Assembly (NCBI RefSeq): GCF_016919705.1
Contig: NZ_CP070369.1
Coordinates: 372,001 to 436,000 of the forward strand
Length of the DNA stretch: 64,000 bases
Reading direction: 5' to 3'
Source: Paracoccus methylovorus
GTDB taxonomy: Bacteria; Pseudomonadota; Alphaproteobacteria; Rhodobacterales; Rhodobacteraceae
Under the pieces are notes generated by a model. That model saw nothing but the letters and a program-made list of their open reading frames with translations. It was not told the DNA's origin and searched no databases. Shown in pieces: positions 51,146 to 59,995 of this stretch (positions are counted from its first letter, which is position 1; every line of letters begins with the position of its first letter). Both the position numbers and the translations under genes were made by a program.

Positions 51146-51718
51146 CTAACCCGAGCCGATATCCAGCAGCCGGCGCACCAGTTCGAAACTGTTGCGCACG
51201 CCCATCTTGCGGATCATGTTCGCGCGATGGACCTCGACCGTGCGGGGTGAGCAATCCAGCGACTTGGCAATCTCCTTGCTGGTGAATCCGTTGACCAGAT
51301 AGCCGGCAATGCGCTTTTCCGTTGCGGTCAGCAAACTGGCCGCACCCACCGCCGATTCCAGAGGCCGATAAGTCCAGATCGCTAAGCGGTGCGGGTCGTG
51401 CTGATCCATGGTCCGACCCCTGCCCTCCATCCAGACGATCCGGCCGTCCTTGCGGCGCATGAATCGCTCGTCCTTGTAAAAAGGCCGTTCGCGCAGAGCC
51501 TTGCATGCGCGCTTGCCGACCAGATCGAAATCGGTCTGGCCCGGATAGAGGCAATGCATGGATCGCCCCTCAAGCTCTTGCGGGGTCCAGCCAAAGACTG
51601 TCTCAACCATCAGGCTGGCCCGGACGATGACGCGTTCGACCAGAACCAGCGTCGCATCGGGTGCGTTCTGGAAGCCAAGGCCGTCATAATCCCGGGTTTG
51701 CCAAACCGGTCGCTGCAT
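51146..51718 (-). CDS. PAS-LuxR transcriptional regulator
   Basis: This 190-residue protein has an N-terminal PAS-like domain ([51 protein letters not shown]) and a C-terminal LuxR helix-turn-helix ([20 protein letters not shown] then [20 protein letters not shown]). It is a soluble single-chain sensor-regulator without a receiver domain. It is divergent from the CoA-transferase gene at 51836 across 117 bp and may control it. The ligand for the PAS domain is not known. Confidence 0.85.
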   Translation of the reverse strand: MQRPVWQTRDYDGLGFQNAPDATLVLVERVIVRASLMVETVFGWTPQELEGRSMHCLYPGQTDFDLVGKRACKALRERPFYKDERFMRRKDGRIVWMEGRGRTMDQHDPHRLAIWTYRPLESAVGAASLLTATEKRIAGYLVNGFTSKEIAKSLDCSPRTVEVHRANMIRKMGVRNSFELVRRLLDIGSG

Positions 51719-51835
51719 CGGATACCTACTCGACTACGTATTCCTACGGATAGTGCATTTTCGCGACATACGACAGGGTTGATCGCGGCGGGCAAAAGGC
51801 CGACCGTCGGGGATCAACCAGATCGAGGCGTACGA

Positions 51836-52549
51836 ATGACAGGATCGAACAAGATATATCCCAGCGCGGATGCGGCACTGGAGGGGTTGCTTGAGGACGG
51901 AATGCTGATCGCAGCCGGCGGTTTCGGGCTTTGCGGCATCCCCGAATTGCTGATCAATGCGATCCACAAGGCGGGGACCAAGGATCTGACCATCGCCAGC
52001 AACAATTGCGGCGTGGACGGGTTCGGGTTGGGCATCCTGCTGGACAGCCGCCAGATCAGGAAGATGATCTCGTCCTATGTCGGCGAGAATGCTGAATTCA
52101 TGCGCCAATATCTTTCGGGTGAATTGGAGCTGGAGTTCAATCCTCAGGGCACATTGGCTGAACGCATGCGCGCCGGGGGCGCCGGCATTCCGGGCTTTTA
52201 CACCAAGACCGGCGTGGGCACGGTGATCGCCGAGGGCAAGGAGCATCACGATTTCGACGGTGAGACCTATATCCTGGAGCGCGGCATCGTCGCCGATCTC
52301 GCCATCGTCAAAGGCTGGAAGGCCGATACCTCGGGCAACGTGATCTTTCGCAAGACGGCGCGCAACTTCAACGTCCCTGCGGCGAAATGCGGCCGCATCT
52401 GCATCTGCGAGGTCGAAGAGATCGTGCCCACGGGCAGCCTTGATCCCGATGCGATCCACCTGCCGGGCATCTATGTCCACCGTCTGATCCAGGGCGAACA
52501 CGAAAAGCGGATCGAGCAACGCACCACCCGCAAGAAGGAGACCGCGTGA
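51836..52549 (+). CDS. scoA: 3-oxoacid CoA-transferase subunit A
   Basis: This 237-residue subunit belongs to the succinyl-CoA:3-oxoacid (acetoacetate) CoA transferase family. Blocks are [20 protein letters not shown] (26-45), [36 protein letters not shown] and [20 protein letters not shown]. The start at 51836 (MTGSNKIYP) gives the family length; an open frame extends back to 51389 but overlaps the divergent regulator. Its TGA overlaps the B-subunit ATG as TGATG. The enzyme would activate acetoacetate or hydroxybutyrate-derived acids, joining the neighbouring fatty-acid genes. Confidence 0.9.
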   Translation: MTGSNKIYPSADAALEGLLEDGMLIAAGGFGLCGIPELLINAIHKAGTKDLTIASNNCGVDGFGLGILLDSRQIRKMISSYVGENAEFMRQYLSGELELEFNPQGTLAERMRAGGAGIPGFYTKTGVGTVIAEGKEHHDFDGETYILERGIVADLAIVKGWKADTSGNVIFRKTARNFNVPAAKCGRICICEVEEIVPTGSLDPDAIHLPGIYVHRLIQGEHEKRIEQRTTRKKETA

Positions 52550-53193
52550 TGGCCACCGAAATCAAGGGCTGGGATCGGAACCAGATGGCGGCTCGGGCCG
52601 CACAGGAACTGCAGGACGGCTGGTACGTGAACCTTGGGATCGGCATCCCCACGCTGGTGGCGAACTACATCCCCGAGGGCGTCGAGGTGACGCTGCAATC
52701 CGAAAACGGCATGCTAGGCATCGGTCCCTTTCCCTATGAGGGCGAAGAGGACGCGGACCTGATCAACGCCGGCAAGCAGACGGTAACCGAGTTGCCGCAG
52801 ACCGCCTATTTCGACAGTTCGGAAAGCTTTGCCATGATCCGCGGCGGCAAGATCGCCATGGCGATCCTGGGCGCCATGGAGGTGGCTGAGAACGGCGATC
52901 TGGCGAACTGGATGATCCCCGGCAAGCTGGTCAAGGGTATGGGCGGCGCCATGGACCTTGTGGCCGGCGTGGGCCGGGTGGTGGTGGTCATGGACCACAC
53001 CAACAAGGCCGGTGAATCCAAGGTGCTGCGGGCATGCACCCTGCCGCTGACCGGCAAGGGCGTGGTGGATCGGATCATCACCAACCTTGGCGTGCTGGAC
53101 GTCGTTCCGGGCGGGCTGAAAATCGTCGAGCTGGCCGATGGTATCAGCGAGGCCGAGTTGCGGACAGCGACTGAGGCGGCGATTGTCGGTTGA
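52549..53193 (+). CDS. scoB: 3-oxoacid CoA-transferase subunit B
   Basis: This 214-residue subunit completes the CoA transferase. The catalytic Glu is in [14 protein letters not shown] (about 48-61), preceded by [40 protein letters not shown] and [19 protein letters not shown] are further family blocks. ATG at 52549 overlaps the A-subunit stop; a GTG one codon earlier is possible. A strong terminator follows at 53200, so the scoAB pair ends here. Confidence 0.92.
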   Translation: MATEIKGWDRNQMAARAAQELQDGWYVNLGIGIPTLVANYIPEGVEVTLQSENGMLGIGPFPYEGEEDADLINAGKQTVTELPQTAYFDSSESFAMIRGGKIAMAILGAMEVAENGDLANWMIPGKLVKGMGGAMDLVAGVGRVVVVMDHTNKAGESKVLRACTLPLTGKGVVDRIITNLGVLDVVPGGLKIVELADGISEAELRTATEAAIVG

Positions 53194-53199
53194 GGGTTG

Positions 53200-53220
53200 G
53201 AGGGGGCCTCGGGCCCCCTC
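53200..53220 (+). terminator. Terminator hairpin after scoAB
   Basis: A perfect 9-bp stem, GAGGGGGCC with GGCCCCCTC, around a TCG loop, seven bases past the scoB stop. Only two Ts follow, but the stem is very stable. Confidence 0.75.
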
Positions 53221-53460
53221 TTGCGGCTGACGCCGCAATTCACCCCCGAGGGTATTGGGGCAACGAAGAAGCCGGGGGCCGTCATTGCCGGCGACCGGTT
53301 GTATGACCAGAAGTGCCGGGTAGTTTCATTCACGAAAGGCATGGCAGTAATGGTGGCCCCGCGCGATGATCCTGCCGCTGAGCCGAAGCCGGCGAAGCAT
53401 GGCGGGGTTGAGCGCTTGCCGGTTGCCGCGATTCCACCGCTTCCTGAAAGCGATCTGCGG

Positions 53461-53491
53461 CAAAAAGAAATGCCGGACCCAAGGGCCCGGC
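53461..53491 (-). terminator. Intrinsic terminator downstream of pmtA
   Basis: On the minus strand GCCGGGCCC pairs with GGGTCCGGC (one G-T wobble) and is followed by ATTTCTTTTTG. It lies 170 bp past the pmtA stop and would end the pssA-psd-pmtA transcript. The 53221-53660 gap otherwise shows no gene; a TTGACT-GATT-AGTCAA repeat at 53520-53535 is the only other structure. Confidence 0.75.
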
Positions 53492-53660
53492 AGTCGATAC
53501 TACGTCAAACCACCACAACTTGACTGATTAGTCAATTAACATAAACACCGATTCGTTGAAACTGGTTTCTAACCAGAAAGCGTCAGAATACCGGTGCGCG
53601 CACAACCGCTGGGCGATGAGCATTGCTTTCCCTTGCCTTGGGCAGGCCGTCACCGCAGCC

Positions 53661-54281
53661 TTAGCCCGCCGCCTTACCCAGCACCAGAAACGTCATCATT
53701 CCCAGCGGCGGCAGGGTCCGACGCTCTTCCAATTTCAGGGACTCCTGTCCCAGCACCCTTTCGATGTGGAAATCCGAATGCCAGCCGATGGTGTTGGCCA
53801 GAGGGGCGAAAATCCGTTCGACCGCTGCCATCGCACCGCGTTCACGCGCGAAATGGTTGGTGATGACGACCTTGCCGCCGGGTTTGCAGACGCGGGCGAT
53901 CTCGGCCATCACCTGCTCGGGCTCGGGCACGACCGACAGCACATGCATCGCCGTAACGGTGTCGAAGTGGTTGTCCGGGAAATCCAGCGAACGCGCATCC
54001 ATCTGCCGCAGCTCATGCACCTGCTTCAGTTCCAGCCGCTGCACCTTGGCGATGGCCTTGTCCAGCATGTCCTGGCTGAAATCGATGCCGGTCACCTGTA
54101 TCTGCGGGCCGTAATGTTCCAGCGACAGCCCGGTGCCGACGCCGACCTCCAGCACGGATCCGCCGCGGCGATTGATATATTCCACCGCCCGGCGCCGGCC
54201 CATGTTGGTTACCGCGCCAAAGGTCCGGTCATAGATCGGCGCCCAGCGGGAATACGAGGATTGGACAGCTTCGATATCCAT
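53661..54281 (-). CDS. pmtA: Phosphatidylethanolamine N-methyltransferase
   Basis: This 206-residue SAM-dependent enzyme methylates phosphatidylethanolamine three times to phosphatidylcholine. It matches the Rhodobacter-type PmtA (about 203 residues), not the Sinorhizobium type: YSRWAPIYDRTFGAVTNMGR at 10-29, SAM motif I VLEVGVGTGLSLEHYG at 43-58, and MHVLSVVPEPEQVM. VITNHFARERG and the GWHSDFHIE stretch are also family-specific. It lies nine bases after pssA on the same strand, so all three phospholipid genes form one operon. Confidence 0.92.
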   Translation of the reverse strand: MDIEAVQSSYSRWAPIYDRTFGAVTNMGRRRAVEYINRRGGSVLEVGVGTGLSLEHYGPQIQVTGIDFSQDMLDKAIAKVQRLELKQVHELRQMDARSLDFPDNHFDTVTAMHVLSVVPEPEQVMAEIARVCKPGGKVVITNHFARERGAMAAVERIFAPLANTIGWHSDFHIERVLGQESLKLEERRTLPPLGMMTFLVLGKAAG

Positions 54282-54290
54282 TGCCGTTCC

Positions 54291-55034
54291 TTATCGGTTC
54301 GAGGGACGTTCCCGGTCAATCCACGCCCAGATCACCATCGCGACATAGGCAAGGCAAAGCGCGATCAGCGTAACCCAGGCAAAAGTCAGCAGCGCCGCCC
54401 CGACAAAGGCCACGCCGACCAGCAGGAACTTGACGTTCCCGCGCGATATCTTTGTGGTCTTGAAGGACCAGGTCGGGATGTGGCTGATGAGAAGCAGCCC
54501 CACCAGTATCATATGCAGGCAGATAAGGATCTGCGGCAACACCGGCCGATCGGCAAAGGCAAAGGACACATACATCGGCAGCATCACCAACAGCGCCCCA
54601 GCCGGCGAGGGGATGCCTTCGAAATAGGCACTGTCCCGACACGGATCATCGGATTTGGTCGAGACATTGAAACGCGCAAGCCGGATCACGCAGCAGACGG
54701 CAAAGACCAGCACGCTGATCCAACCCAGCCCGCGAAAGTCCTTCAGTGCCCAGAAATACAGGATCAGCGGTGGGGCCACGCCGAAATTCAGGAAATCAGC
54801 CAGCGAATCCAGCTCGGCCCCGATCTTGCTGGAGGACCCCAGAAGCCGCGCGATCCGTCCGTCTATGCCGTCAAGGATGCCTGCGGCGATGATCAGCAGC
54901 GCTGCCAGCATGTATTCGCCCTGCATGCCACAGCGGATGGCGGTCAGCCCGGCGCAAACCGCAACGATGGTCAGCATGTTCGGCAACAACTGGACCAGCG
55001 AAAATTCGGTCTGCGGGCCGGTCGGCTGATCCAT
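54291..55034 (-). CDS. pssA: CDP-diacylglycerol-serine O-phosphatidyltransferase
   Basis: This 247-residue membrane enzyme makes phosphatidylserine from CDP-diacylglycerol and serine. The CDP-alcohol motif appears as DGIDGRIARLLGSSSKIGAE followed by LDSLADF, giving DG-x2-AR-x8-G-x3-D-x3-D. Around it are six or more hydrophobic segments and a C-terminal WAWIDRERPSNR tail. The ATG at 55034 overlaps the psd stop as TGATG; an adjacent GTG at 55037 is an alternative. It supplies substrate to psd and works beside pmtA. Confidence 0.93.
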   Translation of the reverse strand: MDQPTGPQTEFSLVQLLPNMLTIVAVCAGLTAIRCGMQGEYMLAALLIIAAGILDGIDGRIARLLGSSSKIGAELDSLADFLNFGVAPPLILYFWALKDFRGLGWISVLVFAVCCVIRLARFNVSTKSDDPCRDSAYFEGIPSPAGALLVMLPMYVSFAFADRPVLPQILICLHMILVGLLLISHIPTWSFKTTKISRGNVKFLLVGVAFVGAALLTFAWVTLIALCLAYVAMVIWAWIDRERPSNR

Positions 55035-55714
55035 CACGCCTCCGCCTGCTGGGCCTGCGGCAGTTCGGCGATGACCGTTTCGCCCGCGACCATGGTCTGG
55101 CCGATGTCGACCAGCGGCACGACGCCCGGCGGCAGATAGACATCCAGCCGCGAGCCAAAGCGGATGAGGCCGAACCGCTCTCCGGTCCGCAGATTGTCGC
55201 CCGGTTTCACGAAACAGACGATGCGGCGCGCCACGAGTCCGGCAATCTGCACCACCGCCAGATCGCGCCCGTCGGCCATGCGGATGCGCAGGCCGTTTCT
55301 TTCGTTATCGACACTGGCCTTGTCGAGCGATGCGTTGAAGAACTTGCCGGGCCGATAGGCGACCGACACCACCTCGCCCGCGATGGGGCTGCGGTTCACG
55401 TGGCAGTTGAACACGCTCATGAAGACGCTGACCCGCGTCAGGGGGGCATCGGCCATGCCCAGTTCGGCCGGCGGCACGGCCGGCTCGATCAGCGACACCA
55501 CCCCGTCCGCCGGGCTGACGATCAGGCCGGGGCGCAGGGGCGTCACACGCTCGGGGTCGCGAAAGAAGTAATAGCACCAGACGGTCAGGCCGACCCCGAT
55601 CCAGCCCAACGGCTCCCATATCAGGAACAGCAGCAGCGTTGCCGCGGCAAAGCTTGCCACGAAGCGAATGCCCTCGCGGTGCATGGGCTTGATGAAGGTG
55701 TCGCGCATGCGCAT
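55034..55714 (-). CDS. psd: Phosphatidylserine decarboxylase proenzyme
   Basis: This protein (226 residues from ATG 55714; a GTG start at 55744 would give 236) decarboxylates phosphatidylserine to phosphatidylethanolamine. The C-terminal [13 protein letters not shown] has the Gly-Ser self-cleavage site that generates the pyruvoyl group. A membrane segment lies near the N-terminus ([20 protein letters not shown]). [17 protein letters not shown] is a family hallmark of the short, Psd-alpha-type proenzyme. It is the first gene of the phospholipid operon. Start codon choice is uncertain between 55714 and 55708. Confidence 0.92.
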   Translation of the reverse strand: MRMRDTFIKPMHREGIRFVASFAAATLLLFLIWEPLGWIGVGLTVWCYYFFRDPERVTPLRPGLIVSPADGVVSLIEPAVPPAELGMADAPLTRVSVFMSVFNCHVNRSPIAGEVVSVAYRPGKFFNASLDKASVDNERNGLRIRMADGRDLAVVQIAGLVARRIVCFVKPGDNLRTGERFGLIRFGSRLDVYLPPGVVPLVDIGQTMVAGETVIAELPQAQQAEA

Positions 55715-55863
55715 TGGCGTTGTCCCCGGCTGAATGGCTGTCACTCATAATGGGATTGGCTCCGCACGCAATAGCGCAGCCTGCCATACATGTTTGTCGG
55801 CAGACTTGTGCCCGCCCGGTGGGGCGGCCCCGCAAGCAGCACGGGCCCGCCCCTTGCAAGGCG

Positions 55864-57138
55864 TCAGCGGCGGCCGATGCCCAGCAGTTGGTAAAGCAGC
55901 AGCGCCGCAAAGGTCGAGGTGCCGATACCGCCCAAGGCGAAGTTGCCGATATTGACGGTAAAGTCGCCCGCCCCAAGGATCAGCGCCACCCCCACGGTGA
56001 ACAGGTTGCGCGGGTCCGAAAAATCGACCTTGTTGTCCACCCAGATCCGCGCCATGGCCGAGGCGATCAGGCCAAAGACCGACACCGCCAGCCCCGCCAG
56101 AACCGGCGCGGGGATGGTTTGCAGGACCGCGCCAAACTTGGGCGACAGACCCAGAAAGATCGCGATGACCGCCGCCATGGGAAAGATCAGCGTGGAATAG
56201 ACCCGGGTCATGGCCATCACGCCGATGTTCTCGGCATAGGTGGTCACGCCCGTGCCGCCGCCCGCGCCCGCCAGCATGGTGGCAAGCCCGTCGCCTAAGA
56301 AACCCCGGCCGATATAGCGGTCCATGTTGCGCCCGGTGATTGCGCCCAAAGCTTTGATATGGCCAAGGTTCTCGGCCACCAGCACGATGGCGACCGGGGC
56401 GATCAGGCTGATCGCCGACCACTCGAACCGGGGGGCGGTGAAATTCGGCACCCCAAACCAAGGCGCGGCAGCGATGGCGGAAAAGTCGATACCCGGCACC
56501 ATTCCAAGCCCGTTGCCAAAGCCCAGCACCAGCACATAGCCGAACAGCAGCGCAACCAGAACCGCGATCCGCCGCGTCGCCTGCCGCCCATAGACCGAAA
56601 CCAGCGCCATGCACAGCACGGTCGCCAAGGCGATGCTGAGGTGGGCATGGCTGCCGTCCAACTGCTGGACCGCCACGGGGGCAAGGTTCAGCCCGATGGA
56701 CATGCCGATGGCGCCGGTCACGGCCGGGGGCATCAGCTTTTCGACCCAGCCCGAGCCGATGGCCATCACGATCAGGCCGATCAGCGCATAGACAAAGCCC
56801 GCGGCGATGATGCCTCCAAGCGCCACGGCGATGTTTGGGTTCGGCCCGCCGCCGGCAAAGCCGGTCGCGGCCATGATGACGGCGATGAAGGCAAAGGAGG
56901 AACCAAGATAGCTTGGCACCCTTCCCCCTGTGATCACAAAGAACAAAAGCGTGCCGATCCCAGAGAAGAATACCGCGACATTGGGATCGAACCCCATGAT
57001 CAGCGGCGCCAGGATGGTCGACCCGGACATTGCCAGCAAGTGCTGCAGGCTCATCGGCACGGCAGCGGCAAACGGCAGCTTTTCATCGGGTAGCACCGTG
57101 GCGCCCGCTGCGGGGCGCCAGTCAGGAAAATAGCCCAT
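55864..57138 (-). CDS. NCS2-family uracil/xanthine permease
   Basis: This 424-residue inner-membrane carrier belongs to the uracil/xanthine (UraA/RutG/UapA) family. It has about 12-14 hydrophobic segments, beginning MSLQHLLAMSGSTILAPLIM. The substrate-binding motif VLVAENLGHIKALGAITGRN contains the conserved Glu, and GGGTGVTTYAENIGVMAMTR is the second signature. The start at 57138 (MGYFPDW) fits the family; a frame open to 57381 overlaps other sequence and is not used. It is not obviously linked with its neighbours; import of uracil or a purine base is likely. Confidence 0.9.
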   Translation of the reverse strand: MGYFPDWRPAAGATVLPDEKLPFAAAVPMSLQHLLAMSGSTILAPLIMGFDPNVAVFFSGIGTLLFFVITGGRVPSYLGSSFAFIAVIMAATGFAGGGPNPNIAVALGGIIAAGFVYALIGLIVMAIGSGWVEKLMPPAVTGAIGMSIGLNLAPVAVQQLDGSHAHLSIALATVLCMALVSVYGRQATRRIAVLVALLFGYVLVLGFGNGLGMVPGIDFSAIAAAPWFGVPNFTAPRFEWSAISLIAPVAIVLVAENLGHIKALGAITGRNMDRYIGRGFLGDGLATMLAGAGGGTGVTTYAENIGVMAMTRVYSTLIFPMAAVIAIFLGLSPKFGAVLQTIPAPVLAGLAVSVFGLIASAMARIWVDNKVDFSDPRNLFTVGVALILGAGDFTVNIGNFALGGIGTSTFAALLLYQLLGIGRR

Positions 57139-57346
57139 CACGTCTCTCGGATTCGGTTGCGTGACCAAGCTTTTGGGCGGGTTTGCAGAAAAATTCCAGT
57201 GGTAACCGCGCAATGACGCAATGAGCCTGTCCGGGACTAGGCCCCCTGCCCCGTCTATTGCCAGATGCCGGTTGGCATCGGGGGGCGCAAACCGGCGCCC
57301 CCCGAGTTCGGCCGCGCGGATGCCAGCCCATCCGCGGGCACGACGG

Positions 57347-57955
57347 CTACTTGCGGCCGCAAACGCGCTTCCAGCCGACAATCATGGGCCGGATCAGATC
57401 CTCGCGCTTCCACAGCCGATAAAACAGGATCGTCGCGACATGCAGCACCACCATCAGCATGATGACCTTGCCCAGAATGTCATGCCAGTTCAATGCCATG
57501 CGCGAGATCTTGGCACTGACCATCCGGGCCAGCGGGCCGGTGTTGACATAATCCTGCGGGTCGGCGACCAGTCCGATCGCGGCCTGCGCTGCCAGAACGA
57601 CCAGCAGTGCGATCACGAACAACCCGCCAAGCGGGTTGTGCCCCGGCCAATAGCTGGGACGCCGCGCCGGGATATCGCGCAGATAGGCGAAGACTGCACG
57701 GGGACCGTAAAGACAGCTTCGGAACCGCGCCGGGCGTGGCCCGACAAAGCCCCAAAGCAAGCGAAAGACCAGAAGCCCGATCACTGCATAACCGAACAGG
57801 AAATGCAGCGTCATGATATCCGGGCCGAACCTGCCCAACCCCCAGGCCGAGGCAACGCAGATCACAAGCGCCCAGTGAAAGATCCGCAGCGGCAGATCCC
57901 ACAACCGGATCACCTGCGTCATCTGCTGGGATGCCTCGGCACTGAAATCGCGCAT
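57347..57955 (-). CDS. Cytochrome b561-type membrane protein
   Basis: This 202-residue protein is a diheme cytochrome b of the b561/Ni-Fe-hydrogenase type. It has four membrane helices with candidate heme histidines: His in LRIFHWALVICV, His in LHFLFGYAVIGL, His in WPGHNPLGGLFV and His in VVLHVATILFYR. It follows the cytochrome c' gene with only one base between stop and start, so the pair is co-translated. Such pairs pass electrons between quinone and periplasmic c-type cytochromes. A longer frame to 58009 is unused. Confidence 0.85.
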   Translation of the reverse strand: MRDFSAEASQQMTQVIRLWDLPLRIFHWALVICVASAWGLGRFGPDIMTLHFLFGYAVIGLLVFRLLWGFVGPRPARFRSCLYGPRAVFAYLRDIPARRPSYWPGHNPLGGLFVIALLVVLAAQAAIGLVADPQDYVNTGPLARMVSAKISRMALNWHDILGKVIMLMVVLHVATILFYRLWKREDLIRPMIVGWKRVCGRK

Positions 57956-57956
57956 C

Positions 57957-58412
57957 CTAGAAATCCTTGGCGCGATAGTCGTCGTGGCAGGCTTTGCAGG
58001 TCGCTCCAACCTTTCCGACTGCGGGGGCCATCGCCTTATGCCCGTCTCCGGCCACTTCGTTCAGCGCGGCAACCGCCTCGCCAAACGCCATGCCCTTGGC
58101 CCGGTAATCGTCGGGCTGCGCCCAGATCGCCGGCAGGGCGCGGGTCTTGCCAGCCAGTTCAGTGTTCGAGGTTCCGGGCATCAACAGGTCGTCATGCTGA
58201 TATTCGGACAGTACTTTCAGATCGGCCGCAAGCGCCTTGGCCCGGTCGGCGTCATAAGGTGCCTCGCCCTGTGCCATGGCGCCCAAAGCGCCCATTTCCA
58301 GACCGACCAGTTTGTAAAAACCGATACGGGCGGCCGCGACATCCTCAGGCTCGGCCGCATGGGCCAGTGCGGGAAGGGTCAGGGCAAGGGCTGCCAGAAT
58401 CATCTTGTGCAT
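57957..58412 (-). CDS. Cytochrome c'/c556-type protein
   Basis: This 151-residue periplasmic four-helix cytochrome has a signal peptide (MHKMILAALALTLPALAHAA) and a C-terminal heme-attachment motif CKACH (Cys139, Cys142, His143), the arrangement of cytochrome c'. Start at 58412 follows GAGGTGATTTTC; an upstream in-frame GTG would add three residues. Class II cytochromes c bind gases such as NO or CO or shuttle electrons. Its gene is immediately upstream of the cytochrome b gene and is divergent from the SqrR-like regulator, so it may respond to the same signal. Confidence 0.88.
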   Translation of the reverse strand: MHKMILAALALTLPALAHAAEPEDVAAARIGFYKLVGLEMGALGAMAQGEAPYDADRAKALAADLKVLSEYQHDDLLMPGTSNTELAGKTRALPAIWAQPDDYRAKGMAFGEAVAALNEVAGDGHKAMAPAVGKVGATCKACHDDYRAKDF

Positions 58413-58474
58413 GAAAATCACCTCTTTGCTTGCGGATTTATGGCTCGCGCATGTGAACGAGGGGGTGGGGTAAC

Positions 58475-58583
58475 ATTCGTAATTTCGAATATTAATGCGT
58501 CAAACTGCCGCCACACAGATTTGTGACGGGCAATTCGGCTTCACCTTGACCGTATATTCGCAACATTGTAGTTATAGAATATG
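58475..58583. promoter_or_regulatory. Cluster of ATATTCG repeats, candidate SqrR/BigR-type operators
   Basis: Between the cytochrome c' and ArsR-type genes lie ATTCGTAATTTCGAAT (58475-58490, arms ATTCG/CGAAT), whose right arm extends to CGAATAT (58486-58492), and ATATTCG at 58554-58560 paired with GAATAT at 58578-58583. A further ATATTCG lies at 60936-60942 before the persulfide-dioxygenase-like operon. The repetition next to the regulator and its presumed target suggests a shared operator. Confidence 0.45.
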
Positions 58584-58901
58584 AGTATTAACGTCAGCAT
58601 AGATCCCGAGGCGATGCGCGCGGCCGCTGACGAGGCAAGCGAGTTCCTGAAATCGCTGGGCAATCGTCACCGGCTGCTGATCCTGTGCCTGTTGGTGCAG
58701 GGCGAGAAATCCGTGGGCCAGCTTGCGGATTTTCTGGGCATCCGCGATTCGACGGTGTCGCAGCATCTGGCGCTGCTGCGGCGCGACAGGATCATCGCCG
58801 GCCGCCGCGACGGCCAGACGATCTGGTATCGCATCGAAAGCCAGCCCGCACGCAAAGTGATGGAAGTGCTTTACAGCGATTTCTGTGGCCGCAAGGGCTG
58901 A
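58581..58901 (+). CDS. SqrR/BigR-like persulfide-responsive ArsR repressor
   Basis: This 106-residue ArsR protein has the winged helix GQLADFLGIRDSTVSQHLAL and flanking features of the BigR/SqrR group. Two cysteines sit at 36 (LILCLL) and 102 (DFCG), matching the dithiol pair that forms a persulfide cross-link and releases DNA in SqrR and BigR. It is near YeeE/YedE transporters, a DUF2892 protein and a metallo-hydrolase like persulfide dioxygenase, a typical BigR target set. These genes are convergent with it. Sensing of sulfide or hydropersulfide is therefore likely; the cytochrome genes on the other side may also be targets. Confidence 0.82.
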   Translation: MSINVSIDPEAMRAAADEASEFLKSLGNRHRLLILCLLVQGEKSVGQLADFLGIRDSTVSQHLALLRRDRIIAGRRDGQTIWYRIESQPARKVMEVLYSDFCGRKG

Positions 58902-58928
58902 CTTCTGGCCTCTAAGAATGGCCGCTTC

Positions 58929-59366
58929 CTATTGCTCGTTATCTGAACGGGCAGCAGACCCGCGCTGAACCGTCTTGGCGACGGCGATTCCCGCGATCAT
59001 GGCCGCAACGAACAACACCGGCTCGGGACGCATAAGACCGATGGCAGGGATCGCGCCCCCCGGACAAAAGCCCGCCAACCCCCATCCAACACCGAACAGC
59101 GCCGAGCCACCCAGTAAGGCCAGGTCGATGTCGCGCCTTTGCGGCAGGTGAAAGCGCCAGTCGAAAACCGGCGCGGCATGGCGCAACACCAGCCGGTAGC
59201 CGATAATGACCACCATCAGCGCGCCGCCCATCACGAAGGCAAGGGAGGGATCCCAGGTTCCGGCGATATCAAAGAAGTTCAGCACTTTGGCCGGGTTTAT
59301 CATCCCCGAAACCGCAATGCCTGCGCCAAAGACCAACCCGATCAGCAAGGCCGACAGCAAGGCCAC
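58929..59366 (-). CDS. YeeE/YedE-type membrane protein, second half (DUF6691-like)
   Basis: This 145-residue membrane protein carries GWGLAGFCPGGAIPAIGLM near residues 94-112, the sulfur-transport signature of YeeE/YedE halves. About four hydrophobic segments are visible. Together with the next gene it makes a split YeeE/YedE, thought to import thiosulfate or sulfane-sulfur species. It is one base after its partner, at the end of a four-gene operon; the same pair is often found beside BigR and persulfide dioxygenase genes. Confidence 0.85.
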   Translation of the reverse strand: MALLSALLIGLVFGAGIAVSGMINPAKVLNFFDIAGTWDPSLAFVMGGALMVVIIGYRLVLRHAAPVFDWRFHLPQRRDIDLALLGGSALFGVGWGLAGFCPGGAIPAIGLMRPEPVLFVAAMIAGIAVAKTVQRGSAARSDNEQ

Positions 59367-59367
59367 C

Positions 59368-59793
59368 TCACATCCCTCCCACCAGGTGGCGCGTCACATA
59401 GACCGTCAGCCCCGCCGTCAGCATGAAGCAAAGCGTCGCCATGATCGAACGGCGCGACAACCGCGCCATGCCGCAAACCCCGTGCCCCGAGGTGCAGCCG
59501 CCGCTATAGGTCACGCCGATGCCGACCAGCAGCCCGCTAAGCACGGTCATGACCAGCGGCACCGGGCTGTCAAAGGCGATCCTTAGTCCACCCAGCCCGG
59601 CCAGCAGCGCGGGTGCGGCAACCGCGCCGGCCAGAAAGGCCAGCCGCCAGCCCCGGTCGCCTTGCGATGCAAAAGCCCCCGCCAGAATCCCGGTCATGCC
59701 GGCGATACGGCCGTGCAACGCCATCAAAAGCACAGCAGCCAAACCGATCAACCCACCGCCCAGCAGCGATTGCACGGGCGTGAACTCGGTCAT
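59368..59793 (-). CDS. YeeE/YedE-type membrane protein, first half
   Basis: This 141-residue membrane protein has the signature VTYSGGCTSGHGVCGMARLS near residues 93-112, the matching sulfur-relay block with two cysteines. Start at 59793 (MTEFTPVQS) overlaps the DUF2892 stop as ATGA; the frame also runs open to 59898, inside that gene, and is not used. With the following gene it makes one bipartite transporter for reduced sulfur. Confidence 0.85.
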   Translation of the reverse strand: MTEFTPVQSLLGGGLIGLAAVLLMALHGRIAGMTGILAGAFASQGDRGWRLAFLAGAVAAPALLAGLGGLRIAFDSPVPLVMTVLSGLLVGIGVTYSGGCTSGHGVCGMARLSRRSIMATLCFMLTAGLTVYVTRHLVGGM

Positions 59794-59993
59794 TTCCGAC
59801 CTGCTGTGCAGATGCCCAGCATCGCCCAAAGCGGGCAGAACCGCACCACGCCGGTCACGACCAGAACCAGCCCGGCAATCACCGACACCCAGGTCCAAAG
59901 CATCGAAAGTGCGGTCAGGAAGGGCAGCAATACCAGCACGACGCCCAGTATCAGCCGCAGCGCGCGTTCGGTGCTTCCAATGTTGATTTGCAT
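59790..59993 (-). CDS. DUF2892 membrane protein
   Basis: This 67-residue protein has two hydrophobic helices and the family pattern of YgaP-like membrane domains: MQINIGSTERALRLILGVVL at the N-terminus and FCPLWAMLGICT near the C-terminus. DUF2892 proteins often accompany rhodanese or persulfide dioxygenase genes. It lies two bases after the metallo-hydrolase gene and overlaps the first YeeE half by four. A role in sulfane-sulfur handling at the membrane is likely but unproven. Confidence 0.83.
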   Translation of the reverse strand: MQINIGSTERALRLILGVVLVLLPFLTALSMLWTWVSVIAGLVLVVTGVVRFCPLWAMLGICTAGRK

Positions 59994-59995
59994 CT

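Noticed and set aside
53197..53523. A 108-residue plus-strand frame after scoB
   Set aside because: It starts inside the terminator hairpin and runs through a second terminator; no family likeness.
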